DNA of 64,000 bases from Talaromyces rugulosus (taxonomy: Eukaryota > Ascomycota > Eurotiomycetes > Eurotiales > Trichocomaceae). The DNA lies in assembly GCF_013368755.1 (NCBI RefSeq), contig NC_049565.1, forward strand, positions 124,001-188,000, read 5' to 3'. The notes beneath the pieces are model-generated. The model saw nothing but the letters and a program-made list of their open reading frames with translations, ran no database searches and was not told the DNA's origin. Shown here piece by piece: positions 1-12,355 of this stretch. Position 1 is the first letter of the stretch. The number at the start of each line of letters is the position of its first letter. A program made the position numbers and the translations under genes.

Positions 1-854
1 CTCTCTGTGCATCATGGATCCGAATGGACATTTAAATAGAGAGTACATACAGATATTCCGTCTCTAAACTCCACCTGAACCGATATCCAATGTAAGTGGA
101 GAAAGGTTCTGCGGGGTATTCTCATCCTCTTTCGATTAAATAATATTGTTTTGCTATGAGAAAGAGCGGGAATAAGTCAGCGGCTCAAACTTCCTTCTAG
201 GGTAATTTTCCTTCCAAGGCAATTAGCCTGTCTATTGACTACCCGTCCCTGGTAGGTATAATTCCCAGCATAGGTAGTTCTATTAAAAAAAATACCTTTT
301 GTCGATCAACATTTTAGCAATGCCACTTGCGTTTCTTTTTACTTTGAAATACGTGGTTCCAGCTTCATTAACTCGGTGTTTAGCTTTGCCTGTTTTGGAA
401 GATAAAAGCGAAAAGTTGAACTCACTCGGGCGAATAATTATAGGCCCATTAAAAATAAGCTATGTATAGCATTGAGTTAATAATAATGCATCTTATATTT
501 AAGTTATGGGTTCAAATGTTATCGCAGCAGGGTGCATATGTCAACTCGTGAATCATTCGTAGGAAAATATTTAACACTTCTTTGATCTTCCACCGTCGTA
601 CACCCGAACGAAATTTCCAAGATGAGTCAAGAAATCATTATGATATACTTTCAAGTGTTATCTAACAACCATATTGCTGTCCACCTATGCCAGGTTATAT
701 TCCACGAAACACGCATATCAAATATCTCGTCAAAACTCGCAAATAAATTCCATTGGCTACAGCCATTTCTGTCAGAGAATGAATGACTGACACAATAATT
801 GCCAGCGTAGTTTGGGGGTTTTGTATTTGGAATACATGCCCAATCAATGAACCA
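1..854. other. Intergenic, no gene seen
   Basis: This AT-rich stretch lies 3' of the MFS transporter. The reading frames in it (for example 695-934 on the minus strand) are antisense or alternate-frame readings of the transporter end and show no family motif. No RNA gene or repeat was recognised. Confidence 0.5.
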
Positions 855-2790
855 CTAAGGATGGTAGTGAGACTTGTCTCGGTTGACAATTTCCCAATAC
901 TTACTAGCACTTCTAGATCTAAACGTTTTTCCAAATCGAATCATCACAAGAAATGCTAGCGACGCAGCCATTCCAATAAATGCCGCCGAGATAAAACAAT
1001 TCTGATATCCCAAATTTGTCAACCACGGAGTGATCCTGTGAAGTAGTCTATCAGTTCCATGTTCAGTGTTCGTCATCCATCTCCTGTATTATCTTACCCG
1101 TAGCCAATTGCAAAGGACATTGTGTTGCGCACAAGAATAACTGTGACGAGAGCATCGCTACTGATGTCATGGTAGCTATCTACGAGGTAATTGACACTCA
1201 GCGTGATGCCCATTGTGGAGGTGAAAGCCAGAGAGCCCATCCCAAATATTAAGCCGAACCAGTGGATACCGTGTTGGGCTCCCACGCCCCAAAGAATAAG
1301 GGATCCCGGTACCGTTATGATACAAATAGCAAAAGGCCATAAGCGCTGTTCAGATTCCATGATACCACCGTTGTGGCGCGCAAGCTTGATTGTTAGCCAG
1401 TCACTGATCCTACCAGAGACAAAAGCCGCGATAATAACGCCGATGCAACAGGACAAGTAACTAAGCCCAACCATTGATGAAGCAAAGTTATAAGGCTCCG
1501 CGGAAAGAATAATAGATGCCGTAGCATTAAGGACGTTGAACAAAACTAGATAAGAGCCATACGAGAACCCTGCATAGAAGATAACTGGCCAGCCCAGGAA
1601 ACTCACGCTTTGAATGGCATGGCGAATCATGTTTTGGCTTGGGTTAAAATTCCAAACTGAAAGTTTCTGGAAGTATGTCTTCGATACAGTAGAGGCCTCG
1701 GCAACGTCGACTGTCTGTGGTGCCGGGGTGGCTAGTGGAACCTTTTCTTGGGCGGCCGAATGCATGACTGGCAGGCCAGGGGTAACTGTTACGCCACGGC
1801 TGTAGTTTGTTTCCTCCATAAATAATAACAGAAAGATGAGTGCCGCGCCTAAAAACACGGCTGGCCAGTAGAATACCCATTTCCACCCCTGGTACTCTGC
1901 GATAAAGCCGCAGATGACAGGAGCAAAATAGTTACTGCCTGCCAAGGTAAAGGCATAGATTCCCATATATGTTCCACGTTCATGAGTAAAATACTACTTA
2001 TGTTTAGTTTCATTCTTTTGTGTCGTGGTGATTGGGACAAATGCGCACGTACCAAGTCAGTTACAGAAAGTTCCGGTAGGGCCTCGATAGGCGCGACGAA
2101 GAAACCTTGCAATATGCACTTAGCAATCCATGCGCGATTACTTTTGACGTATGCACTTTAGATAAATTAGCATATTATTCGACGTGAAAAATAAAGGCAT
2201 CAAAGTAAGTTTTTGAGCAGCAGCACATTACCTCCAAACAGATGTACCCTAAGATGTTTCCATTAGACTCGAGAGTAAATATCAAGGAGGGCGGGGAGTC
2301 TTACAATTGCCCCAACGACTGAAATTAGAAAAGTTATACGTTTGCCATATCTTAGGGAAAATGGCTGCCAAAATAGTAGCCCCCAACCAAGAAAAAAAAA
2401 CATATACCCAGTCCCTTGATTCAACGTATCGGTTGATACTCCGGTTGCCTCGGAAAGAGGGACGAGCACAGAGTATACTGTTGAAACCGATATACCAGCG
2501 AACCAAGTATACCTATGGTTATGATTAACACTAAGCTTTTCAATACCATATATTCCCCTTATTTTGGTTTGGGTATCTCACAGATTCTGGCAGATAAGTG
2601 ACACTAGCTTGCGGCGAGGAGACCAATTAAGAGGATCATTGGGGTCGCTCGAAGGGGTGGGATCCAGGACAATGTCTTGTCTTGTCTGGGCATGACGAGA
2701 TTGCACGGTGTGATCCAAATCTACCAAGTGAACTGTTCCAGGGATAGCAACCCCAAGCGGTCTGGTGCTATTCGTAACATCATTGTACAT
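855..2790 (-). CDS. MFS transporter (DHA1-type, fungal multidrug/organic-acid group)
   Basis: A predicted 12-TM major facilitator of the plasma membrane. I place six exons: 2790-2582, 2512-2305, 2248-2232 (17 nt), 2155-2053, 1993-1098 and 1035-855. Together they give 537 aa with every phase consistent. The N-terminus carries DPNDPLNW (about residues 49-56), typical of fungal DHA1 transporters. It is followed by [13 protein letters not shown], a [13 protein letters not shown] segment, [11 protein letters not shown] and [10 protein letters not shown], all family hallmarks. Without the 17-nt exon the gene looks truncated near the third TM helix. With it the spacing [23 protein letters not shown] matches the family. 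It is divergent from a nitrilase across about 750 bp, so a shared substrate (nitrile or product export/import) is plausible but not shown. The substrate cannot be read from sequence. Confidence 0.85.
2232..2248 (-). other. 17-nt micro-exon of the MFS transporter
   Basis: The sequence is flanked on the minus strand by an upstream AG and a downstream GTAATG. It bridges exon 2 (ending in phase 0 at 2305) to exon 4 (starting at 2155) in frame and restores a conserved GTSVWS segment. Neither neighbouring intron can be joined directly and keep the family spacing. Confidence 0.7.
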
Positions 2791-3539
2791 GATTTCAAGG
2801 TAAATAGCAATTCAACAGAGTTTATGCCTAATGAGCGTGAAAATCGAGGATAGTCCAGCGTTGCATTCTTCTTTGGTTACACGTAGTCATTCTTAACTAT
2901 TCCTTAAGCTGAGTAAGCGCATGTAGATAAGGCGTAAATGAGCCAATGAGCTTATCAGAATTCGCGCCTTGGAGATATTTCTGCAGCTGACAATTTCATG
3001 AACATTTTCATGTTAAATCCAGGAGGATTCTTGAATAATCGAACAATACCTACGGCGGACAAAGAGGGGGGCGCAGTTGAGACGCAACTCAACCAGCATA
3101 CCAAATACTTTGCGCTAGTATCTCCAAATTGAACAACATTGGTCGCCGTACATGCAGTAGCCCAAGTAACCTCGAATCGAATTCACGTTCTAGTTGTCTA
3201 CCTTCAAAAGGACTTGATAGCCTGTTTCATTTTAAAAGCGATCGCAAAGCCTTGCATCTCCATGGCGGTGCGGGGTCGTTCAAATGTTGGCCGGCGAGTT
3301 CAAGGGAAGGAGTTTGCGATCATTTCCCCACGCTTATCGTTTTATGGCATCCACTGTGTGCCAACAAGGATTTGGGATCGAGTAACAAGGACAATTTGAT
3401 GTGGAACCGGAGCGGAGCACAATCGCTTGCTGCTTTGGAGATCCGTTCTTGTTATAAATAGCAGGTACAATGCTAAACAAGTCCTTTATTATTTATTTAT
3501 TTTATCCACATATTTCTCAGTACACCTACTGGATCCAAC
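2791..3539. promoter_or_regulatory. Divergent promoter, MFS / nitrilase
   Basis: About 750 bp between the two divergent start codons. Frames here have no family match. A TATA-like TATAAATA lies at 3453-3460, 80 bp before the nitrilase start, followed by an AT-rich leader. Confidence 0.5.
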
Positions 3540-4578
3540 ATGTCAAAACTCGTACGAGTCGGGGCCGTCCAATCAGAGCCAGTATGGCTTGATCTCAACG
3601 GTAGTGTTGATAAAACAATCTCACTAATTGAAGAGGCGGCCGCGAAAGGTGTCAATGTCCTCGGGTTTCCAGAAGTTTGGATTCCTGGATATCCATGGTA
3701 GGTAAATCAGGCAGATACATCGATTTTAGGAGCCCATAACTGACCGACAATGAATTTCGCTGGCCAGGAGTATGTGGACATCGGCAGTAATCGAAAATTC
3801 CCACATTATTCATGAATACATGAATAACTCGATGCGAAAGGACTCACCCGAGATGAAGAGAATCCAAGCAGCTGTGAAAAAGGCTGGCATGGTGGTCGTG
3901 TTGGGCTATAGCGAGCGTGAAGGGGGGAGCTTGTACATGGCGCAATCTTTTATCAGTCCGTCAGGCGATATAGTACATCATCGTCGCAAGATCAAGCCGA
4001 CTCACATCGAGCGTACTATCTGGGGCGAGGGTCAAGCCGAGTCACTCACTTGCGTCGTAGACTCTCCCTTTGGGAAGATCGGTGGGCTTAACTGTTGGGA
4101 GCATCTTCAGCCCCTGCTACGGTATTACGAGTACTCACAGGGAGTACAAATTCACGTCGCCTCTTGGCCGGCAGAGTTTGAGATGCCAGATCCCGAGAAG
4201 ATTGCTTGGTTGTATCATGAGACTGGAGAGGCTTCTTATCGCGCAAGCCAGTTCTTCGCCATCGAGGGGCAAGCTTTTGTGCTGGTGGCATCGCAAGTTT
4301 TAACCGAGAAGAATCTGCACAAGAACAACTTAATCGGAAACCCAGTGACCACAACGCCTGGGGGTGGCTTCTCGATGATATTTGGTCCAGATGGAAAGCC
4401 GTTATGCGAGCCAGTAGACGCTGGGTCAGAGGTGATTCTTACAGCTGATATTGATCTTCGAGATATCGACAAGCCGAAGGCATTCATTGATGTTGTAGGG
4501 CACTATGCTAGACCGGATCTCTTGAGCCTGTTGGTGAACCCTACTGAGGATAAGCATGTGACGGCAATGAAAAAGTGA
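3540..4578 (+). CDS. Nitrilase (C-N hydrolase, branch 1)
   Basis: Predicted to hydrolyse a nitrile to a carboxylic acid and ammonia. Two exons, 3540-3697 and 3768-4578 (GTAGGT...CAG), give 322 aa. The catalytic triad is visible: Glu45 in [12 protein letters not shown], Lys129 in [11 protein letters not shown] and Cys162 in GGLNCWEH. The spacing is that of true nitrilases and cyanide hydratases. The WGEG after the Lys block and the [13 protein letters not shown] segment also fit. The protein lacks the C-terminal extension of many cyanide hydratases, so a general aliphatic or aryl nitrilase is more likely than cyanide hydratase. Its divergent neighbour is an MFS transporter, which suggests a two-gene uptake or detoxification unit. 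Confidence 0.88.
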
Positions 4579-4664
4579 GGATGGTGAGGATTTGCTCCTC
4601 TTCAATGTTCCTAGGTATATAGTACGCCCAGGTAGATATTTACCTTTAGATAAAACCAATTTTA

Positions 4665-6447
4665 TCAAATAAACCAAGGAGTATTGGTATTCCACATCGC
4701 CGGGTTCCACCATTGAAACACTAAGCGGCTCCCTATATCTGCTTGTAGGTCTCGCCGCTTCCACAGTGACTCAATTATATTTCTGAGTACAAAGACATTT
4801 CCAATTTTACGGTCTTGGTCCATTTGATCCAGCGTGTGAAGAACGGTAATCCGATGTTTGTCCGTCTCCGCCTCACATGCCAAAACAAATAGTGGCCATG
4901 GACTGGTGCAAATTGGAAGCCTCTCCAATATTTGGAATGCTTGCTGAACATATATGGATATGCGACTAATTTTCGATTCCGTATCTACCCGCAAGAGGTA
5001 AATGAGAGCCGCCAGACGATAAAATTCAGCCGTGTTGAGAATTTTGATCTTTTGGAGCTGAACAGCCATACATTTGTCGTCTTCGGTAGATTCTGCGTGC
5101 TGTGAAATTAGTAGCAACTGAGATTCGAGTTTTCTAGGTATGTTTGTGTATTGACCAGCGTGTAATCCATCACGCAATAGGTTTATATCGCGAATAATAT
5201 GAAGAAGCTCTAGCGAACAGCCAATCGAACCAACGATCTTAAACAGATGGTTAGATACGGTAAATCAGTATTCATAACGCAATTGGTTTCGGTCATCCTC
5301 ACCTCTGAGTTACTGGAAGTATCCGAAAATGAATCCAGTACTAGTGATTTTTCGTTGGCCAAAGGGCTGAAAAACTGGCTAAAGCCTCCCAACACTTCAT
5401 GGTAAAGGTACCAAGTGAAGAGGAAACCGGATATAGTATTCCGGTTTGTGGTGCTTGAAAGACGTCGGAGAATATAATTTGCACCTTTTAAATGCACGTG
5501 CCAGTTCTCCTCGGTCTCATCAAATACCTAGTTTCAGTGGTAAGCTAACAGAGACGCAGATCATTACAAGACGATTGGAAAATTAAGGCTCACACTATAC
5601 ACACAGAGCATCAGAGAGGTAGCAAGTTGGGTATTTGCTACACCCCAGTTCGCTGGTGTTTGCTCGCTCGCAAGAGATTTGCATAAATATCGAAGAGCCT
5701 TGGTCTTAAACGGCAGTGCTACCTGCGTGCCAAATCGATGAAAACTCGAAACGGCCAAAATGGCATTCAGCAATGCAGTTGATGCCTCACATGATTTAGA
5801 GAGTGCCTGAGGGAGCAGCTCTATTCGGAACCCGTTTTTTGTGTCTATTGTTGAGATCATGCTAGATATTCTGCGTTCGTCTAGTGATGCCCATTTATGA
5901 TTAGCAGCCATACAAACTCTCCCAGGAAGCCTACATAGTAAATCCGAGGAGATGGTTTTCGTTTTATCTCACAGTACAGTAGCAACTCTGCAGCTTTACC
6001 GGATATGTCGAATGGCCACGGTGGAATGCTGAGCGGAGCTGGGCACGCAGTACAAATCCTTCTTTCCGAGGTCAATTGAAGGATTGTGGTAGGTCGAAGT
6101 GTAGGTGTCAGATCCTCGTAGTTCGTATTCAAAAACTGCTGTCCATAGAGTCTTTCAGGGCTGGACGGCAGCAGGTCGACAGCATCTGCTGGCAGTGTGA
6201 CTTGGCCAGATTTTCTTCTGCCATCATGTTGATCCGGCCACACGAGTTGAAGACCGTACCCCAGGCAGTGCCTTCTGGTTCGCACACAGTTCTGACAAGA
6301 CGGGAGTTGTTTGTCACAACCTATTTTTCTTTCTATGTGCTCTGGATCAGTATAATTGTGCGATTAAGGATTGGTGCTGTTCATTCGAATTCTTCCAGCA
6401 TTCAAACTCGTACTCTTGCAGGTTCGGCAGCCCTGAGTAGCCTTCAT
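4665..6447 (-). CDS. Zn2Cys6 transcription factor with Fungal_trans_2-type C-terminus
   Basis: A nuclear regulator. The start at 6447 is inferred because it places a complete binuclear zinc cluster at the N-terminus once an intron is removed (GTACGAG...ACATAG). The six cysteines fall at residues 7, 10, 17, 24, 27 and 34, with C-x2-C-x6-C-x6-C-x2-C-x6-C spacing. Later segments (TIDTKNGFRIELLPQALSKS; ALLNAILAVSSFH; FLFTWYLYHEVLG; RLAALIYLLRV) match the Fungal_trans_2 (DUF3468-like) domain. I place further introns near 5925-5975, 5500-5560 and 5180-5210. One uses GTACTG as donor and rejoins VCMAANHKWASLDE. Its tail converges on the nitrilase, so it may act on the nitrilase/MFS pair, but no direct evidence is visible. 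Confidence 0.75.
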
Positions 6448-7586
6448 TTCTCTTTGCGTGGATTCACGACGATACAACAAATTTACACACGCATATACAC
6501 GTCTAGGCTGTTCCTTTTTTTCTCCCTCTCTTTTGTTTGTATTGCCGCGATGTTACTCCTTGGAAAATGAATGCGACCATGGTCGGCTGGAAGAATTTCA
6601 CTCTAGTATCCACAAAGTTCCGCGCTAGTTAACTAACAACTGGCAATTGTGAAGAGAGATTATAGGACAGGGTCATAAAATTTTCGCACGAAATGGGCAT
6701 AGTATGTAGGTTTTCAGTTTTTATTTATGTTGCTTTACTATTTTGCTACTACAAGACTTCAAATGTTTCGACGAGGGGGCGATCGGGTGTTAGGAAAGGC
6801 CTATCGCATGTAGTTGAGACGATCGCCCATGGTCATGTTTATTTCGCGGGGGGCCGAATAAGAAATTCAAGTTTTAAAATATATTATGGAATATCAATTG
6901 ATAAGACGCATAATGGTCTTGTTAGAGCAGATTCCATGCGCCGCTCAGAGATAGGGAAAACATTCCATCCATGAACATGATGAACACCTCTATCGTAGAT
7001 AATAATCATGTGCCCCGACACATGGCAAAGCGAAATCCCAGCACAAATCTGGGATCCATTTCTAATTTTTCTATTCGCGGGCTTTGGCCCTTCGGCGTTT
7101 TGGCTGAACGACAACCATTCGGTGCTCGCATGAACTAGTGTTGGTCTGTAACTCTAGCTCTTTATCTCTCCCTCAGGTTGGATCATCGCACACGCCAATA
7201 TTACCCGTTGTCCCACTTTCATGGGGCTCCTGATCTCAGAGCTTGGCTTTATCGCCAGTGTGTAATAGGCCGACGAGTGACTGCATGAAGCGCAAACGAG
7301 CGTAACTCATGCATATGGGATATTTGATGATATCGGGCAAAAATCTGCCTTCAGATTACCAAAAATTAAGCCAACTTTTCTAATCACAATAATAATAGAA
7401 AGCCTAGCTGATGCGCATTGTTGCAATTCTAGGCACTAGCTGGCATATATACCGTAGGCTAATTCCTCCAGGTCCCCCGCCGCGCCGCGCGCTTTGTCAG
7501 GCAAGAACACTCGCCAGCTCGCCAGCCTCATCGACATACATCTGCATTACGCGATTCGTGTTGAATAGTATCGATTCACGGTTCCT
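6448..7586. promoter_or_regulatory. Divergent intergenic region, Zn2Cys6 TF / CUE-vWA gene
   Basis: About 1.1 kb without a credible gene. It holds a perfect 7-bp inverted repeat ATCCCAG (7035-7041) / CTGGGAT (7049-7055) and a GC-rich block near 7480-7500 just upstream of the downstream gene. Reading frames here show no motif. Confidence 0.45.
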
Positions 7587-10036
7587 ATGAATTTACAGCA
7601 AGGTATGGCTTACGACTGGGCATTGCCGCAGCTGCGACGAGTTCTGCCTTTGGACGACGGCGAACTTTTGCAGATCCTCGCCCATGCCGCCGATCTTCCG
7701 GATGCAAAGGCTGCGGAATATTTACAAAGCATACTAGGCAAATCTCCAGAATCTATAGAGTTTATTCTTTTGTTTGCAGGTCGTCGCGCAGAGCTATCAG
7801 ACCCCCAAGCCAGAAACCTTGGCGATATATCTTCCTCGACGGCATGCAAGGACACTATTCACGGGGTTACAGATGCGCGACATGCACAGCTGCTAGATAA
7901 CAGGTCACCATCTAGAAGCGGTTCGCGCATGCTCGCTACGAGCCACTACACCAACGCAGTGATCGAGGCTGGCAAGTGGCGTGCGAGAGACGAGGTGCGT
8001 GCCGCAACGAAAGATACCTGTATTGTCAGTGAGTGATACTAATGTAGCCCACAGCAAGAGATGCAGCAAAGACTTCAGGATCTTCGTTACCAATATCGTA
8101 TTTATAATAGTGATATCGAACCAGAGCACGAAGCAGATTATTGGTGCTCTTGTCCCATCCATCAGTACCAGCAACGTAAATGGAGTCGGCGAGGAGTGCA
8201 GGAATTGTGGTCGAAAGCGGTCATGTATCCAGGTATATTTGGCGATTCGCTATCACGCATACTATATCCTTGAGCTAATTTATGACACAAAAAGGGGAGA
8301 GACATTACAACGACCTCCAAAACGGTTTCGGCTTCTTTAGTAACCCATACACCTTTCGCGTGGTTTCGCCATACGGATATGGACAGCAAGGTTTCTGGGC
8401 CATGCAAAGGCCCGTTCCATTTTATCACGCGAGAGCGATTCGGGAAACAATTTCCTTGAATGCGCAACTGAATGCCGAGGCTCAGAGTAAGGTTGATTCT
8501 CAAGAGCCGAAACACAGCATCTGGGAAGAAGATGCTATATCTGACGCCATGGCAGACATGGGATTTATTGACAAACCGCCAGTCAATGTTGAGAAAAAGA
8601 CTTCAATTGAGAAGGCAGCAGCGCAAGCCCCTGAAAAAAAACGACACGGCCGCTTTCCCTCTTCTAAAAGCTTCAACCTAGGGCTTAAAAATCTCAAACG
8701 AGCTGTTAGTATAAAGTCCTCCGAACAAAAGGCCATCGAAAACGCCATGGGCCTTCGAGAGGCAATCATCGCAGAAGAGTACGGGCGATGGCCCGACGAG
8801 CAGTGGCGTCTGATTGTGAGGGCATACCAAGAGAAAGTAGGCATGGCTACGAAGATAGCTGATCTTCGAGCTCACCGGCCTCTTCAGTATTTGCACTTGC
8901 TCAGAGCAGGCTATTTTGAGCCAATTCCTGCGGCATGGGCAAACCAAGCATCAAACCCATTGAAATTCAATATCGAAGCAGCATCTGGGTGGAGAGGTAT
9001 CACCCCAACTTGGCGTGGTTTCGAGGATATCGCAGAAGAACGTTTGTACTGGGTACTCAACCATCGAGATGGCAGTGCGGGTGTGCGAATGAAACCCGAC
9101 TTCATCTCCGAGATGAACATGGCCCAGGCCAGAATGGCCAATGCAGTCGAACCCCCGCCATTGTACTATTCAGCCACCGATACCTGTCGACTACAGCACA
9201 CGTCAGAATCATACAGCAAGCAGGTCATGCCAGCTCCATTTCGACCGCATGATAGTCCTGAAATGCCTACCGATGACACGATGATTCTCTTAGACGTCTC
9301 TGGGTCTATGGTCTTTGATCCTGTTCGACCGGTCTATGACCAATACCTTATTACCAACTACGTGAGATCGTCTCAGCCCAAAAATGGAGGTAAGGCCGCA
9401 AATGACTTCGGTGCCAAAAGAAAATATTGACTATTATTAGACGTTGCGAAGGCTATCATTCGGCGGTTTGCTGATGCGATGGCGAATCATGATCATCAAT
9501 ACGATGGCTACGACTTAGTCACTTTTGCCAACGAGTCCCATCACATTGGTAAAATCAGCAACAAGAATTTCGATGCAATGTGGTGCAACAATGTATGCTT
9601 CGGCGGGGGAACCCGAGTTATGACGGGGTGGCAGAAGGTCAAGGAACTTCATTTTCAAAAGCATTCACAGTCGGCGACCCACCACCCTATCTATGGATGG
9701 CAAGCAGGACCCAGCACTCCCATACTCCGGCTGTTGCTTTTGCTAGATGGAGAAGCTACTGACATGGATGAGTTTGAGCTGGATCTCCTGGGCCTCTCCT
9801 GGGCCCATATAACCATCTTTCTCATAGGAGTTGATGGATGCCCTCATCATCACCGGCATGCGAATGAATTACAGCGAATAAGCGACTTCAATCACCATGT
9901 TTCCTTCGTCGATGCACAGGGGAACTGTCCCGAACGATTTGTCACGCATGAATTGCTCAAACGCCATCTGGGTTACGACATGTCAATGAAAGAATTTGAG
10001 AGAATGGAGGATCTTCCTCCGTATTCCGAACAGTGA
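7587..10036 (+). CDS. CUE-like domain plus von Willebrand A domain protein
   Basis: Four exons (7587-7994, 8055-8232, 8295-9389, 9441-10036) give 758 aa with phases consistent. The N-terminus (about residues 1-60: LRRVLPLDDGELLQILAHAA, then a PESIEFI segment) resembles a CUE-type ubiquitin-binding helical bundle. The centre is a long conserved fungal region with NPYTFRVVSPYGYGQQGFWAMQ. The C-terminal half is a vWA domain with a MIDAS DVSGSM near residue 528 and later segments (TFANES, FGGGTRVMTGW, LLLLDGEATD). The protein is predicted to be soluble. The combination suggests ubiquitin-linked recruitment with metal-dependent protein binding. The function is not known to me, and the gene does not look specialised to the neighbouring metabolism. 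Confidence 0.75.
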
Positions 10037-11272
10037 ACTGTACTATTACACAATAGCAATTTCCACCGGTCTCCTCTTCAAATTTGTAGAGAACTCCAAT
10101 TATGTCCCCGCACCAGAATGTAGTCAATTATATGTATTGTGGGAAGGATATGGATCGTAGGTCGCACTTTTCCAACATTGAACATTCAATATGAATCAAA
10201 AAACACCAACCAAATTTCGACATACCTTCAAGATGCTGGCACCAGTACAATCAATATACGTATTTTACTTTCTGATGTATCAGCTCTTTCCTTCTACTGT
10301 CTGACCCGAGTCCTCGTGTCACACCAGCGTGCGGAGCCTGGCACAACGTCTGCAAGGGATGGATAGATGGATCTGCTGAGCACATAGCAAATAATTGAAT
10401 AATTGTCAAGCTCATACGCACTATAGGCTATTACGTATTAAGTAATAACTAACCTAGCGGAAATAGGTGACTTGCTAGACTCTTATGCTCGATGATGCAA
10501 ATAATCGGACTTGTCCACAAATCGCATGTAAACCTGCACATGCACCTATGAGTCTTCTTACTTACCGGTGCAGCTTATCACCATGGGTTAGCTATCGAGA
10601 ATTGAAAGTTTTATGATTATTGATTTATGTATCTATTTCGTGGTTGCTTTTTACCGTCCGAGCTCTAACTTCGAGAAAAATCGCCCTGATCCAGTATTCT
10701 CTTCGATGTAGTAAATGCATATATTTTATTCCTTGTATGTATTTATTTTATCCAACTCCATGACCGTCAGACATTACACATTTAAATCAAACTCATTCTT
10801 ATCGAATATACAGTCTCCAAAGTCAACCTTTTTCATCTCTGCGGGCGCGTGTGGCTTGTAAAAAAACTAATAACACAAAGGACTAGAAAGATAGAATAAA
10901 CCATCCACCATTGACTTTTAGTATGTAAAATAAAATAGTATATCATTCACCAAATAATATGATAATAATGCCAAGAGTCATTGTGAAGTCCCGGAAACAC
11001 AGGCTTGTCGGAAATTGCAGCACATTCCCGACGTCTAGTTCGCCATTCCCGACGAACACGGTCTTTTCCGATTTTCTTTCCCGATAGTTGACCTCGTCTT
11101 GTACAAGTCCCCCTGCTATGTCTAAATTATTATTATATTTCACTTTCGATGAAATACTATTTCCCCCTCCGTCAACAAACCTTCACACTGATATTTTCTG
11201 ATTCTCGTTGCAATTGACTTCGCTTCATCCACTGGAAACTTAGCAGAAACCAGTGGTACCGAAACCTACAGT
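10037..11272. other. Intergenic, no gene seen
   Basis: About 1.2 kb of AT-rich DNA between two co-directional genes. Short frames (10139-10366 plus, 10943-11143 minus) have no motif or exon-like context. The last 150 bp before 11273 are pyrimidine-rich, consistent with a fungal promoter and 5' leader. Confidence 0.45.
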
Positions 11273-12355
11273 ATGCCTGTCTCTGAGTTCTATGCTGGGG
11301 AGCCACCCCTTAAGTACAGTTTCATGGACGACTATAGCGAAGGAGCGCATCCCCAAATCCTCGACTCTCTCCTACGTAATAATCGCACGCAACAAACATC
11401 GTACGGAAAAGACGACTTCTGTGAGCAAGCGCGAAAATCGATCAGACAACATCTTGGTTGCAGCGAGAGCGAAGTCTCAATTCATTTTGTGCCCAGTGGA
11501 ACTTCAGCGAATCTTATTTCGATATCCAGCTGTCTTCGCCCCTTTGAAGCTGTTATTGCTGTGGATTCTGGTCATATCGTGAGCAAAGAAGCCGGGGCAA
11601 TCGAGGCGACTGGGCACAAGATAATTCAGGTGCCGGCGGTGAATGGGAAAATGACACCAGAGACCCTTGAAAAGGGGTTTAGACAAAACCAATTTGCTCC
11701 CCACATGGCAAAGCCTCGTCTTGTATACATCTCCAACGCCTCCGAAATTGGTACAGTGTACACCAAGTCAGAACTGTGCCAGATTTCAGAAACGTGCCGG
11801 AAGCTTGGACTTTTATTATTTATGGACGGTGCCCGGATTGGGGCCGCTTTGTCGTCGCACAAGAATGACATGGCCTGGCGAGATATTGTAGACTTTACCG
11901 ACATATTCTGGATTGGTGGCACAAAACTAGGGGCTTTGTTGGGGGAGGCCATCGTCATCAAGAATACACAAATTGCGCAGGACTTTATTTATCACCTCAA
12001 GCAGCATGGTGCCTTACTCGCCAAGGGACGAGTGATAGGTATTCAATTCTTAGAGTTGTTCGGCTCTAATTTATTTCTTGAATTGGGATCGCATGCAAAT
12101 GCCATGGCGCTGCGGATATCAACTCTTCTAACTGAGCTCGGATTTATGCTCAGTGCTGAGACAGAAACAAACCAAGTTTTCGTGAAGCTTCCTCTGGCTT
12201 TAGTGGACCACTTGCAGAGCAGATTTCATTTTTATATCTGGGAGGAAACCGGAGACGGGCATGCAGTGGTGAGGTTTGTTACATCTTGGGCTACTGAAGC
12301 CATGCAAGTTGACAAGCTCAATGCGTACATAAAACAGGGGCTAGTTTTAATGTAG
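11273..12355 (+). CDS. Low-specificity threonine aldolase / beta-eliminating lyase family
   Basis: A PLP-dependent fold-type I enzyme, predicted to cleave L-threonine or a related beta-hydroxy amino acid to glycine and an aldehyde. A single uninterrupted frame gives 360 aa, the usual length. PLP-site features are visible: FVPSGTSAN (about residues 72-80), FMDGARIG with Asp185, and the Schiff-base lysine in WIGGTKLGA (Lys218). The N-terminal YSEGAHPQIL and QTSYGKD segments match the family start. The start at 11273 fits because the family N-terminus begins directly there. Co-direction with the next regulator does not by itself link it to the aromatic cluster. Confidence 0.85.
   Translation: MPVSEFYAGEPPLKYSFMDDYSEGAHPQILDSLLRNNRTQQTSYGKDDFCEQARKSIRQHLGCSESEVSIHFVPSGTSANLISISSCLRPFEAVIAVDSGHIVSKEAGAIEATGHKIIQVPAVNGKMTPETLEKGFRQNQFAPHMAKPRLVYISNASEIGTVYTKSELCQISETCRKLGLLLFMDGARIGAALSSHKNDMAWRDIVDFTDIFWIGGTKLGALLGEAIVIKNTQIAQDFIYHLKQHGALLAKGRVIGIQFLELFGSNLFLELGSHANAMALRISTLLTELGFMLSAETETNQVFVKLPLALVDHLQSRFHFYIWEETGDGHAVVRFVTSWATEAMQVDKLNAYIKQGLVLM

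Noticed and set aside
2263..2506. Premature stop in the MFS transporter suggesting a pseudogene
   Set aside because: Placing two introns around a 17-nt exon gives an uninterrupted 537-residue family-length protein.
8047..8294. Separate small gene overlapping the CUE/vWA frame
   Set aside because: These frames are exon 2 and intron sequence of the four-exon CUE/vWA gene, and the phases agree.
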